Below are positions 22,238 to 33,653 of a DNA stretch of 64,000 nt, piece by piece; within the stretch, counting starts at the first letter, position 1; the number at the start of each line of letters is the position of its first letter. Made by a program: the position numbers and the translations under genes. The DNA is from Echria macrotheca (taxonomy: Eukaryota > Ascomycota > Sordariomycetes > Sordariales > Schizotheciaceae): contig MU839831.1 of assembly GCA_030411725.1 (NCBI GenBank), forward strand, positions 248,001 to 312,000. The letters are read 5' to 3'. The notes under the pieces are model-generated. The model did not search any database, was not told the origin of the DNA, and worked only from the letters and a program-made list of their open reading frames with translations.

Positions 22238-23133
22238 TTTGCGAGTTATTGATATCTAGGCAAATTTATTGTCGTTTCAGTATCCTGCCGTTTGCGCAAA
22301 AGAGTTGTAGAGAGGTTTGTTCTGACAGATCTGCGGGGAGTTCGACTTACACGCCGATGACGTTATGTGTAGCAATGCCGTCATCGATGTCTTAGTCAAT
22401 GCCAAGCAATTCGTCAACCTCGCAACGTCTTGTGACGCCCATGGATACATTTCGAGCGAGTTTGAACAATACTCTTTTTCAAGTATGTTTCGAGTAATGC
22501 GCCAAACACGATGCGGACGATGGCGCTCGGGTTTGAACAAGCTGGGTTGGAATGATGATCAGGCCCGCGGGATCGGCTCGTGTGATACGAGGGATGAGTG
22601 ACCACCAGCGAATCCCCGATAGTGGATGTAATGTATTCTGTTGTTTGTCTTATCCCACGTTTATACCTCTAGAGTAGTAAGACGCCACTGTGCGGACAGC
22701 GTATACATGAGTATGGTACCGGACTGTCCGCCGTGACACATGTGAAGGACTAACTATAGGTACTTTAGCATCGACCGGCAACCTTCTAACTTTTGTTTCA
22801 ACTTCTAAACCAGTGACCCATATCCGTTGACTTTTGTAATTTCCTCCGTTCGGGAATTTCGGAGAATAGGGGTAAATGTGGGCGGCTAACGCGACAGCTG
22901 CAAGGGGGTCACTCCGTAAGCCCGGCTCTCGGTTGGGCTGTCGTTACCGCTGCGATGCAAGGTTAGCGCTCACTTTAGTTTCCTTACGCGCCCTTTCCAA
23001 TCAGGTACCAATATGATAATGCAGGCTCCAGCCCCCAGCTTCGCCCATCGTGACTTTGGTTCCCAATTGCTAAACAAAGTCTGCAAACATTGTTCCGTTT
23101 CGCTTTTTTGGCCTCCATCTCATCACCGAAACA
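22238..23133. other. intergenic region between divergent WW and HET genes
   Basis: About 0.9 kb holding the promoters of both genes. No gene or clear motif seen. Confidence 0.5.
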
Positions 23134-25718
23134 ATGGCAAAGTCGCCCCACGTTGTTCCTAATGGGCTTGTCGAGTCACATCCCAACGATGATGGCCCTC
23201 AAGAAGTCCAAGGCCAGCCCTTTGAGCAAGTCGCGGAATGCCGTTGGCATCGCCCATCATGCCAAACTCCAGATATAACCGTCCGCAAAGGCATTCCATG
23301 CTGCCGAACCTGCAACACCGCCCTGATCTGGAACAACTCATTTCATCCCAACCCAGCTTGGCTGTTTCGCTGGACATTCCACCCGACAAACCACCCCATC
23401 AGCTAGATCTCTGGTGGCCACCTTCAGTCCCATATTATGGGAACGATGGCCGTCCGATTGATCTCGTATCTCAGCGCTGGGACCCGGGACTGCCCAGTTC
23501 GGCCCGAAACGCAGCGGATGGCGTGGGCTCGGAGGATTCGATTTACCCCCGCGAACTCGACGCCCATGAGTTCCGGCTCATATGTCTAGAGCCACTCCCG
23601 GCTGCCCATGCTGCCGAGGATTCCCGTCTCATCCACATCACGCTGGAGACACACGCGTTCGACAACCATCCCGAGTACGAGGCCACGTCGTACACATGGG
23701 CCGGCGAGAAAGGGGACAGTCGGCGCAACCATCCGGTATACATCGGACCTTACTGGGATGTCCAGCTTCAGACCGAAAACTGCTGGGACATGCTCCACTT
23801 TCTGGTTCCGCCAAGGGGAATACGCCTCGTTTGGGTCGACGCCATCTGCATCAACCAGAGGAACATCCGGGAACGCGACATGCAGGTCACCAAGATGGGT
23901 CGCATCTACAGCACATGCCAGCAGGTTGTCGTGTATCTTGGTTCAGACATTGTCCTCGACTTGCCACAGGGCAGGTATCCGCGACGGCACGCCTTACAGA
24001 AATTCGACGACGACATCGCACGCCCTCAACTGCCTGAAGACTTTGTCTCTCCCAGGGCGGGGCTCCAGTTTCATGGTGTGCTCTCAAGGCGATACTTTAG
24101 TCGGATTTGGATTATCCAGGAGCTTATGCTTCCTAAGCGTGTGGTGATGCGCATCGGAGATGTCGAATTCACCATCGATCACACGACTGTCGGATACGTC
24201 AACGCGAGGGCTGCAGAAACAGTTGTCTCATGGATCAAGCTTCTGGGGTCCAACAGAGTCTCTCAAAATAAACTGCCCGAGATACTCTCCTGTTCCCGCC
24301 GTTCCGGCTCGTCTGATCCGCGCGACCACCTCTTCGGCGTGCTGGGAGTTTTGGAAGAATGTCAAGGGCATTCTGCGGTCCATGCTGACTACTCGCTCTC
24401 AATCCAGGAAGTCAGTATAGGTCTATTCTTTCACTGCCTGATTAACCTGAGGTCTCCCGGGATACTCCTAAGCGCACCGAGTAGGCGCAGGCGCCGTTCC
24501 GCCTTGGAATGGATTCCGGATCTGCTATCACCGACCCCCTGGGACGATATAGAATGGGCACAGCGGCGAAAGCTTTCACCAACGCAACGTTCAGAATCAG
24601 CACCTTATTGGGCGCCGGTGAACATCTTCTTCTCAGCAGAAACCAGGACTAACTGGCGGCAACGGTTCAAAGTCAACTCCGCAACCGCGTCAATGTCTTG
24701 TGAGATGACCAGGATCTTACGGATGCCGACCACGCCAATAAAGAGGCCAATAAAGAGCTGCGACATTGCTTTCGAGGTCCGTTCCGGAGCTTTCACTCTT
24801 TATCTGGTCAGCGCCTTCGACTTGGATCGTATTGTTCAGCCGGGCTTAGACGAGCTCTACTTGCTGCCCGAGTCGAATGATAATTGGGTGTTTCTTATAT
24901 TGCGGCCGGAGACGGCTAGTGGTGGTCATCGGATTGTGGCATCCGTTATTAACATATACTTTGGTGTACCATGGGACAATTTGATGATGAAAATCTACGA
25001 ACTTGGGGAATTGGAGCAGATGATTTTTCAAAATCTTTTTGATTCCGATGCCTCTTTGATGGGATCCTCCAGTACTGGAATTTCCGGATCAGTACGTTTC
25101 GCGCTGTTACTCTGCATGGCCTTCCTGGAGGAGGCTCTGGGAGTTCCGCCTCCGGAATGGGAGGTCCAGGAGTCGGAGTGGTTGTCCCTCGGGGTGGATG
25201 CGAGGCCTTCCATCAGAATGGCCCACGGCAAAGCAGTCTTCAGATTTCTGACGGCTCGTTCTTTCATGGACCAGTTCCCAGGCGTGGTGGAAGGGTACCC
25301 CAAGAGTAGGGAATATGGGGGTGCGTCGGTTTGGTTTTCTGGCGATGACGGAAGCCAGTGGCTGGAGGCCTGTCAAATACTACCTGCGCAAATCAGTAGA
25401 TGGGGAGTAAAGATCCGCATCTCCAAGATAAAACGCATTCTCTGCCGCAGTCTAAGCGTGCTTAGCGTTGTCTTTCCTCATGGGCATAGCCGGAAAGACC
25501 TGGCGAGACAGTTGGTGGAGCTGAGGCAGCTGGTAAAACTCCTGCGAGAGGATGTAGACCGAAGATCCTGTTGGTTCTATTTGACCAGTGTGTTCTGTTT
25601 GGGCGATGTGGGCACGAAGCAGAGCTTTGAGGACAAGGAACGTGCAGCATCTATACAAGACCAAGTCCGACAAGGGCTTGGGATAGATGGAAGGGTTAAG
25701 GTAGTCACTATCTCGTAG
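23134..25718 (+). CDS. HET-domain protein with an apparent N-terminal frameshift
   Basis: The long frame from the ATG at 23238 gives 826 residues. It contains the HET domain (PF06985): YEATSYTWAG (147-156), LVWVDAICINQ (197-207) and RYFSRIWIIQEL further on. A better N-terminus lies in another frame from 23134 (MAKSPHVVPNGL...), with the Cys-rich CRWHRPSC and IPCCRTCN that commonly precede RPDLE in such proteins. RPDLEQLI is in the 826-residue frame. The frames meet at about 23317, so a one-base change is inferred. I saw no plausible intron there. Either initiation at 23238 gives a shortened protein, or the gene is broken, or this is a sequencing error. Coordinates include the upstream part. 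Confidence 0.85.
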
Positions 25719-25824
25719 ATTAGGTACCTTGGTTCAGTCTGGCACAACGCAGGCGAAACCGCAGCTGGGTGGTCTTGCGGGGTGGACGTGTTATTAGGCT
25801 GGGAAAGAGCACCCCCTTAGGATA

Positions 25825-25910
25825 GCAGGAGCACACGGACCATAGGTTCTGTATTTAGCCAGCCGTCAGGGCTCATCCTCCTCTTCCACCAAACAAGTAT
25901 CCTTACCTCA
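25825..25910 (+). repeat. dispersed repeat, copy 2, upstream of the F-box-like gene
   Basis: Shares GCAGGAGCAC, the core CTGTATTTAGCCAG, TCAGGGCTCATCCTC, ACCAAACAAGTAT and CCTTACCT with the copies at 2868 and 50758. It ends about 110 bases before the start codon at 26023, so it may supply the core promoter. TGTATTTA could act as a TATA-like element. Confidence 0.75.
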
Positions 25911-26022
25911 GTCTTTCAGACGGGACCGAAATCTGTGCCGCCCCCGCTTCCTGAATCAAAACTCAGTTACCGCTACCACCACAGCCCAAAGTCTACTTTT
26001 CACAAACAATCAATCTCCAAAC

Positions 26023-27198
26023 ATGAGCGGACTAGGCACACTCTCCAAGTTCCCACGGGAAATCCTCGACGCCATCCTGGACGAGCTCTGTGCACACCAT
26101 GTCCACACCCTTCTCTCCCCAGCGGACCCAGACCCGGGCGAACCACAAATCCACAGCGAAACCGCAACAAGGTCCTGCACAGCCGCCCTAGCCAGTCTAT
26201 GTTGTACTTCCAAGTCGCTCTCCCACCTCAACACCTGGCGCCTCTACCGCACCCTCACCGACGCCGCCGTCCCCGGAACCAGATGGGCCCTCCTCGCGCG
26301 CACCCTCATCGGCCGCCCCGACCTAGCCTCGCTAGTCTCCCACTTCTCCGTCAACAACATCGACCTCATATCCGACCCCTCCGAGATGCCCGAGGAGGTG
26401 ACGGCCTACTACCTCGAAATGCTGCGCACCACCCGCGTCCAGTCGCCAGTCTTTCTATCCCGGCAAACCCTCGTCGGAAAGGCCGAACAGCACGACGGAA
26501 AGTGCCTATGCCAGGTCAACTCGACGCGCAGCCTTCTCCACAGCCTTTTCCCTGCCCTCCGGACCATGAAATATGCCCTGTGGGTTCAGTACGGGTACAC
26601 GCATGGCCTGCTCTCTTTTCCCGCCGGTTCGTTACCGTCTCTGCGCGAGGTGGAGCTGTATGACATTGGCGGCAGAAGAGGCGAGTATGACTTTGCCTTC
26701 TTGTACGAGGTGGGTGGTCTGTTCCAGGCGGCGCCGGAGATTGAGTACCTGCGTATACGGCATTCCTATTTGTCGGACGTGATTGTGCATATATGCTGGG
26801 ACCATGATAAGGACAAGTGCACCAAGCGGAAGATAAACAAGGTCACCAGACTGGAGATTCTGGCTTGTTGGCACAAAGACGGCGATTTGGAGCATTCGCT
26901 ACAGGTCGTTCCGAATGTCGAGACTCTCGTGTATCGGCCACGCGAAGCCGATGACATGATGGATGAGGTCGTGAATCCTGTTGAGATGGGCTTGGCTATT
27001 CTGAAGGTTGCGCCAAAACTGAAGAGGTTTGAGCTGGCGCTGTGGTATGGCCGTGGTTGCTTTGACGATGAGCATGACAGGAATGGTTACGCTTCGTCTC
27101 TCCGGGAGGCAAAGCGGGTGCTCGAGGACAACGGGATTGAGTGTGACTTTTCGATGCGAGATCCCGATTCGGGGGGGCTGTATCTGCCTGTAGAGTAG
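26023..27198 (+). CDS. F-box-like protein
   Basis: A single exon of 391 residues. The N-terminal LSKFPREILDAILDEL (about 7-22) resembles the first helix of the F-box (LPxEIL). It is followed after a loop by LCCTSKSLSHLNTWRLYRTL (about 59-78), the second half seen in many fungal F-box proteins. The rest has repeated leucine-rich patterns such as LPSLREVELYDIG and PEIEYLRIRHSYLSDV, which suggest a leucine-rich-repeat-like substrate module. F-box proteins link substrates to Skp1-cullin ubiquitin ligases. The target is unknown. It lies inside the HET/HeLo island. Confidence 0.72.
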   Translation: MSGLGTLSKFPREILDAILDELCAHHVHTLLSPADPDPGEPQIHSETATRSCTAALASLCCTSKSLSHLNTWRLYRTLTDAAVPGTRWALLARTLIGRPDLASLVSHFSVNNIDLISDPSEMPEEVTAYYLEMLRTTRVQSPVFLSRQTLVGKAEQHDGKCLCQVNSTRSLLHSLFPALRTMKYALWVQYGYTHGLLSFPAGSLPSLREVELYDIGGRRGEYDFAFLYEVGGLFQAAPEIEYLRIRHSYLSDVIVHICWDHDKDKCTKRKINKVTRLEILACWHKDGDLEHSLQVVPNVETLVYRPREADDMMDEVVNPVEMGLAILKVAPKLKRFELALWYGRGCFDDEHDRNGYASSLREAKRVLEDNGIECDFSMRDPDSGGLYLPVE

Positions 27199-27541
27199 TC
27201 ATCTGTCTGTAGCAGAGGATACCCTGCGGGAACTTGCAAGGCGTTCCTAGCCCGGTCTTTTTTTTTTCAGATTGATCGGTATGTATTACTCTGTGAACCG
27301 TACCTAGCCAACGAATATTATCATCCGTTTTCCAACCAGAGCTGAGCTGCTATCAAGCGCTGATTCAACACTGTAAACCCTGTCAATCCGCGAAGCGTCG
27401 TCCTTTTTACAACAGAGATCACACCGTATTATGGTTTCGACACAACAAAAATTCCTCTCATCAGTTCCCACCATCCCTTCCTTACAGACTACAGAGTGAG
27501 GATCCCACCAGCCCACACCCATACGGCATACGGGAGAAATC
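27199..27541. other. spacer between convergent genes
   Basis: Short 3' flanks with T-rich tracts. Nothing else seen. Confidence 0.5.
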
Positions 27542-29754
27542 TCAGCTCACATGCGCCGTATCGCTCTCCCACAACGACCCCCTCAAGTTCTCCATAAATG
27601 CATAATCTTCCTCCCCCACGGGATCATACAGCCCCTTCCTATCCAGACACAACGCCACCGCCTCCGCAAAGTCCGGGCCACATCTCACCGCGAGGTCATG
27701 CATCCGCAGCCTCGCCTGCCTCACCGCCCTCCCCACGTCACTACCGCCGCCACCTCCTCCGTAGTAGTAGTCCAGCGTCATGCTCGCCCCGATCTGGAAC
27801 AGGACCAGCCCGAGCTCTGCGACCGGGTTGACGACTTTCTTGGAGAGACCCGAGGTCGTCCCGAGGGGGGCCTTGCCGCGGGTGTGCTTGTTGGTGCGGC
27901 CGAGGTCTATCGTGAGATAGGGGCTGAGTATGGGTAATAACGTTGGGTCGTCAGGGTCGTCAGGGGTGTTTTCTTCTTGGGTCTCCTCCTCTACGGATAC
28001 GGGGCGGTAGAAGAAGATGTTTTCGGGGCGGGGGTTGCGTTCGGTGGCGCGGCAGACGAGGGCCGTGTGGAGAAATGCTAGGACGATGAGGCGGGCGAGT
28101 TGGAGACGCTTGGAGAGGCTAAGGGCTGGGGCGGACTGGGGCTCGGAGGCTGTGGGTGGCAAGGAGACGGTGTCCGATGATGGGTGGTTTCCTGGTTGGT
28201 CGCTACTCAATGCTGGAGGAGACGCATCCGAAGGAGTATTCGAGTCCCTGGCTGTGGCTTGGTCGGCGTTTTCACGTTGTTGGCTTTTGTCTCGGGCAGC
28301 CGCTTCGGCGCAGAGTATGTCCCGCAGCGACTCGGCTCGGCGCCATAGCCCGCCTTGATGGACGACAAGATGCTGGGCATCCGCTGGAGATCCAATAGTG
28401 CGGCAGATGCGATAGAGATTCTCGGACTCGGGGATCAAGTTGTTCATATACTCTTGGTATAGATCCAACATCGGCGTTTCTCCCTCAGAGGAATTTCCAG
28501 GCTGTCCTGGGAGCGGTTGCAACCCTGCCAGGGCATAAAGAAGTACCGATGTCTTCTTGTCCTTCAGCGCCTTGAATCCATGTGCCTGAACTGTCCAGGC
28601 AAGCCAAGAAGACCCCGTGGCAGCAGCCTTTAGAAGGTTCGAGTCATGCTGAGGAAGCTGCTCTGCAAGATCGTCTGCGAGGGACTCTGGCTGCTCGCTG
28701 ATCTGGATGCTGAAGGTGGGAGGTTGAATATAGACGTCATTGTCTTGGAGACTGGACGGGACTGAGCGTGATAGTGCGTCGTGAAGCCGTTTCAGTGCCT
28801 CCTGGACTTGGGATACTCTCCCCATTGCTGGACCAATGTTCGGAGAAGCGCTCTCACGGCCGAAGGGAATATTGGGGTTCTTGGGGCTGCGGAGCCGCAA
28901 GAGATCGTCAAGCTGCGTGTTTGCATGCTCGATTTTGGCAATTGCGTTTAGGAGGGCCTCGCGGTCGTGATCCACCCATCGCACCCGGTTGTAAAGGCCA
29001 AGCGCATCTTGTCTGGCAGCGGCCTGGTGTGACGTCTCGTCGAGGAGCTTTCCAACTATGGCATGCTCAGGAAGGGCTCCAATGTCGATTTCGGGCATCA
29101 AGATGACTTCGCCAGTGTTTTGTTGTTCTGACTGCTGGACGGGATCCACCGCCGTGCTGACGCTCGACACTGATGTCATCTCTAGTGTTTGCTCCGTTGT
29201 TAGATCCTTTGACTTCGATTTCTTCTTCCTCTTGCTCTTGTCTTTCTTGTCCTTGCTCAGAATTCGCTTCCAGAACTTCCCCTTTTCAACCTTGTCCGTG
29301 CCGGGAGCCGCAGCTGGTTCTATCGGCTTGGATATATTGTTGATCTGGGTCTTTACCGCCTTCTCCTCTGCAGTGACGAAGCCAGTCAGTTCCGAGTCGG
29401 GAATCCGAGATCAAGGGGGGTAAGTTTCATGGTCTCACCAATGTCGTGATACTTCTTCATCAGGTCGCTGCATTTTTTGAACTGAGATTCCACTTCGACA
29501 AGCTGCCATTTGATAGCCCTCGTGAGTGGATCCTGTTCATTGACAAGGTCGTTTGTGAACCAAGTGTTCTGACACTTGCAAAGGGTGGTAAGTTTGACAT
29601 ATTGGATAAAGAGACGGCGCTCCGCAACACCCCAATCGTCACCAAATGCCGCACTGAGCTTGTAGGCCTTGTAAGCGCTGATAGCACCGCTGACCGTAGA
29701 CGCGAAGAGGGACAACGCAGAGAGCGTAATCTTTACAGCTACAAGCTCCGCCAT
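27542..29754 (-). CDS. HeLo-like N-terminal domain fused to a DUF7580-like C-terminus
   Basis: Exons 29754-29439 and 29367-27542 with a 71-bp GTGAGA...CTGCAG intron in phase 1 give 713 residues. Residues 1-105 (MAELVAVKITLSALSLFAST...) form a helical HeLo-like domain, a type used as a membrane-targeting death effector in HET-S-like proteins. A very basic Lys-rich segment follows (about 134-160, KDKKDKSKRKKKSKSK). The C-terminal third has SKRLQLARLIVLAFLHTALV, RPENIFFYRP, PYLTIDLGR and a helical end with VAELGLVLFQIGASM, the layout of the DUF7580 family, which looks like a degenerate kinase C-lobe. It is transcribed divergently from the HeLo-like gene at 30490. Domain naming is from memory of the families. 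Confidence 0.82.
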
Positions 29755-30489
29755 TGACTTGTTGAGGTTGAGGGAGGGAGCGGGAAGCCGCTACACGGGC
29801 AGTAGGTAGGTATGTATTGATTTTCCTGATGAAAAGAAGGGAACCGAACTGGAAAGTCGTTTGGTGTGAATTCGCGGGTGGTGAACAGAGGGTGTGGCAG
29901 AGCAAAACACTGAAGAAAAGGAGGGAGTGGCTTGAATTTGTGACAGCTTTGCTGAAGCGGCAAAAGCGGTCAGACGAATTTGGACACAAGGCTGGCTCCT
30001 TCTTTGGTCAACTTTCATGTTCGGTGGCGTGCTCCACTGCCGTACTTAATGCAATCGTTTCAGCCCCTCGGGGCAACATGCGGCCAATCGCAAGCGGAGA
30101 TGGTGGGCACCTTCGTGCAATGGTGCCCAACGGAGAGTTCTGCGCTTGTGGTGGTCCTTGGTGGTGGTGTGTCCTCGGTCAGGGGTGGTGCAGCCAGACC
30201 AGGGCGGTCTGCCTGACTGCCAGTGACTGGCGTTCGGAAGACCCGAACATTTGCAGTCAGCCGACGCGTCCAGGACCGGGCGGCTAGGCGATACATATAC
30301 CTGATCTGTACCACAGTAAGGTCCTTGTCCCAGAAATCGCCTTCGGGAGGGGGCACCCATTCATTAAGCTTATCCCATGAAACCCTTTTTCTCCAACGAT
30401 TCTCCAAGGACTAGGACCTCGAACTGAGTTAGTCCTAGACATACGATAGTTTTATCATCACAGCAAAATTGTCTTCCAGACAGGATCAA
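29755..30489. promoter_or_regulatory. bidirectional intergenic region between two HeLo-like genes
   Basis: 735 bases separate the two start codons, so both promoters must lie here unless a small gene is missed. No TATA box or known site was clear. The plus-strand frame can be extended to a TTG at 30469, but the ATG at 30490 is the credible start. Confidence 0.5.
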
Positions 30490-32070
30490 ATGGATCCTAT
30501 TTCGGCGATCGTCATAGCCGCACAACTTGTCACCCTCTTCTCTAAGGTCGTGTCCATCTCGAAGGCAATTTCGGATACAGTTTACCTCCTCCGCGACCCG
30601 GCTTTCATCGCAATCAAAGCAGATCTCGTCATTGAACAGGCAAGCTTGGCGCGATGGCTGAAGAATGTGGAAAACCAGGGCGGGCTGGAGAATGTCCTCA
30701 AATACGTGGAAGAGGAAGAGAAAAAGATGATAGCTGAGTTCTCCCAAGACATTCTTCGGCTCATCGACTCAGCGGAGAAAATTTTCGAAAAATGCAATCC
30801 CGTGGGGAAGGAAAGATTAAATCGCATGGCCTCTGCGATGAATTGGAGCACCCGTGGGAAGGCTGATCTGGAGTCTCTCCTGCCAGCCATTCACAAGGTC
30901 AATGAAGCTCTTGATAAGTTGGTACCGGCGCCCCCCGCGTATTTCGGTGGTTCTCAGGTGTCTGGTCCTGCGCCTTCGTCTTCCTCACCTGCCAGGATTG
31001 CGGCGGGTAATCGAGATAATCGAGACGGGCTCCAGCAGGGAGAGTCATCAACACCGCAAACCGATATAGGTACGACATCAGTTTCTCAGCCCCTGCGGAT
31101 TATCCAGTATCTACACCACCATGGATACTCCGCGCTTCAGCAGCTCTCAAGCTTTGACAGAGGTCAAAGACTGAAGCCAGAGACGGACAAGCTGGGAAGA
31201 TGGGGGGAATTATTTAAAGGGCCTCTAGCACTGGATCTTCTGCTTCTGGAAAAGGACCCCAAGGATGGTGGTCTGCTTTTTGATGACTTACGGGAGGCAC
31301 TGGTCACGAGCTTTATTGATATCATCCTAATTGAAGGTTAGTATAATTTCCCACGTTTGCTTTTGTTTCCTGGCACAATGTTTATAACTCACTAACAACA
31401 CGTAGAATTCGTCCTGTCGGAGCTTATCAAGGATCTATCACGGCCGGACCTGGGGCAGATTCTGCTGAGTGTCGTATCGAGTCTTGCCGTTGAAGGCGCG
31501 AGGGAAGTCGCCGCACAACGCCCTATGGTTGGCTATTCATTCGACACCACGGAGGAGTTGCTCAACCGCGCCGGCAACGAGCTCGGACTGGTCGTTGACT
31601 CCTTGTACCAGTTGCTCCCCACCATTCGCATCATTAGGAGAGGAGCCATGTTGAATCTTGAAGAACAACAGGAGCGAGGCAACCCGGGAGTTACCTCGGC
31701 TGGCGCTGCCCGGTCGATCACAAAAGAGACCACGGAAATCGAAGACCTCCTCGACAAGGTTCTTTCTGCGGTGTCTCCCCGTATTCCCGAGGATCAAACG
31801 CCTGAGCCCCGTTCCGGGGATGAATTGCCACGTGCACCAATGGGGACGAAGGTAGTTGAGTTGCTTCGGGAGTATAAGACGCTCCATGCAGCTAAGCTCC
31901 TGGGCGAAGATAAAGAAGTAGCCGACCGCATGTTGGAAGAGTTTCTCGCCAGAGAACAAGAATCCGGAGGGAGCGGCGGAGTCGAAGGGCTGAGTGAAAA
32001 GGGGCGGTTGGAGTTGCAGCAAAGAGTACAGGATCTTGTCAACGACCTCCCAAGGCCGGCACAAAGCTAA
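30490..32070 (+). CDS. HeLo-like/prion-inhibition-type domain protein
   Basis: Exons 30490-31336 and 31406-32070, with a GTTAGT...GTAG intron containing an ACTAAC branch site, give 503 residues. The N-terminus MDPISAIVIAAQLVTLFSKV is the usual start of fungal HeLo-like or NACHT-associated helical domains (about 1-140). A Ser/Pro-rich linker (about 150-200) follows. The C-terminal half is helical and polar, with LSELIKDLSRPDL and IRRGAMLNLEEQQER, and has no NACHT, kinase or repeat domain that I recognise. It probably works by protein contact in the recognition/cell-death context of its neighbours (inference). No amyloid motif was identified. Confidence 0.78.
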
Positions 32071-32528
32071 GCGTTATGCTTACTGTAGAAGGCCTCCTGA
32101 GATTTATGATAGATTGAGAATTGCAATGATCAGGTGGAACTGAGGTGGAAATCCTTGCTGAACGAGCCCTGTGAGAGGCGAAGAGACACGTTCTGGGGCT
32201 GGGATTGAACTAAGCTCTTTACTCGGGGCTCAGTAAGAATGAATAAGAGATTGGATTCCAGGTTGCTGGTATTATCACAGCTACTGCCCGCATTAGTTCA
32301 TGTATGGCACAGCGGATGGGGCATTACCCTCCCTCTTATGTGTTATTATTGTACCTACCGTAGGGCTCCACTATTGCCTTCTTCCATCAAGGTCAGCAGT
32401 TCACATTTTCACTTTTCATACAGTCCATATCAAGATTTTACATCGGAAACAAAACTTTTCTCTATTTTTTCTTCTTCTGTTTTCCAGTTTTACTGGGACC
32501 TCGCTGCTTCTTCAGGTATGCCCGTCAG
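32071..32528. other. spacer between convergent genes
   Basis: AT-richer 3' flanks. Nothing supported. Confidence 0.5.
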
Positions 32529-33653
32529 TTAAACCAACCGCATAACCCTGAACCTCGCAACCTGCTCGTCCGCAGTAGCAAGCAGCCGACCATACATCCA
32601 CTCATTCAGACACCCATCCAACGCACCCCGGATGACAGCATCGGTCAGGACCCGGTTGGCCAGTGGGTATCCTCGACGAAACAAGTCATTCAGCGGCTTG
32701 ATGCGCGCGCAGACCTCGCGCAGCGCGAGGCTGTACCGGCCCAGCCTCTGCTGCTCGTCACGGTCGTCAACGGCCACGGTGTCGAAGCAGAGCCTCGAAC
32801 CGAGCACGAGCTGCATGACGCAGCGCGCCAGCGCCGTCTTGTCCGCCCAGGTGGCGTACTCGTGCGCGCCGGGACACGGGTGTCCGCGGAGCTCGTCGTC
32901 GCGGTCGAGGTGGGCCTGGAAGGCCAGACCAAAGTCGCCGAGGATGACCTGTGGGAAGTCTTCATCAAACTGTCTCAGCGAGGCGTCGCGGGCCTTGGCC
33001 TGGTCCGACGGCTGGTGCAGCCAGATGTTGTACGCGTATCCGTCGTTGTGGCTGATGGGCTTCCACTCGGGCACCTCTGCGGTCACCAGTGATGGAGCTG
33101 GCTTGCCTACCTCGAACGAGGGGATGAACTTACCGGTGTGCAGGTAGGCGTAGGCCCGTCCCAGCTGCGCGATAACGTGCCAGATGAGGGCCTCGGGCAC
33201 GAGTGTTTGTGAGTTGATGTGCCGCTGCACGAGATCGGCCAGGGAGCCGCCGTTGTAGAACTCAAAAAACATGCTGACATCAAAGTCCGTGTGGAGTTTC
33301 TTGTGCACGCGGAAGGCCAGCATCTCGGGGAAGACGTTGAGGGCCAGGGGCAGCTGGCGGTGCACATACGTGTCCCGCTGCGAGACGGTGCTGATCTCGA
33401 TCTCGGGCGGGACGCCTACCATGGCTGATGTCTCCCACTGCTCATACCTGCGGAGCCTCTTCATGATGATTTCTTCCGACGGGTAGTCGACCGAGCGCAG
33501 TTTTGTAACTGTCGAGATGCCGGCTTTTTCATCGAGTATCTCCCCACGCCAGAAGCCCGACGGGCGGGCCTGCAGATATCGCGTGGCCGGATCGTCCGGG
33601 CCAGGGTTGGCCCGGGTCGGGATCACTTCATCGGAGAGAGGAAGGTACGCCAT
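32529..33653 (-). CDS. protein kinase-like protein
   Basis: A single exon of 374 residues. A hinge-like block FFEFYNGGSLADL (129-141) is followed by a catalytic-loop equivalent ISHNDGYAYNIWL (200-212), where His202-Asn203-Asp204 replaces HRD and Asn209 is the metal ligand. DFG is intact in VILGDFGLAF (Asp240). A possible ATP-binding lysine is Lys65 in EEIIMKRLRRYEQ. The glycine-rich loop is not evident. Family kinases of this divergent fungal type occur beside HET and NLR-like genes. It may be active, since Asp, Asn and DFG are kept, but the weak N-lobe makes this uncertain. Confidence 0.8.
   Translation of the reverse strand: MAYLPLSDEVIPTRANPGPDDPATRYLQARPSGFWRGEILDEKAGISTVTKLRSVDYPSEEIIMKRLRRYEQWETSAMVGVPPEIEISTVSQRDTYVHRQLPLALNVFPEMLAFRVHKKLHTDFDVSMFFEFYNGGSLADLVQRHINSQTLVPEALIWHVIAQLGRAYAYLHTGKFIPSFEVGKPAPSLVTAEVPEWKPISHNDGYAYNIWLHQPSDQAKARDASLRQFDEDFPQVILGDFGLAFQAHLDRDDELRGHPCPGAHEYATWADKTALARCVMQLVLGSRLCFDTVAVDDRDEQQRLGRYSLALREVCARIKPLNDLFRRGYPLANRVLTDAVIRGALDGCLNEWMYGRLLATADEQVARFRVMRLV

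Noticed and set aside
30469..30489. Upstream start for the HeLo-like gene
   Set aside because: The codon at 30469 is TTG; the ATG at 30490 gives the typical MDPISA start.
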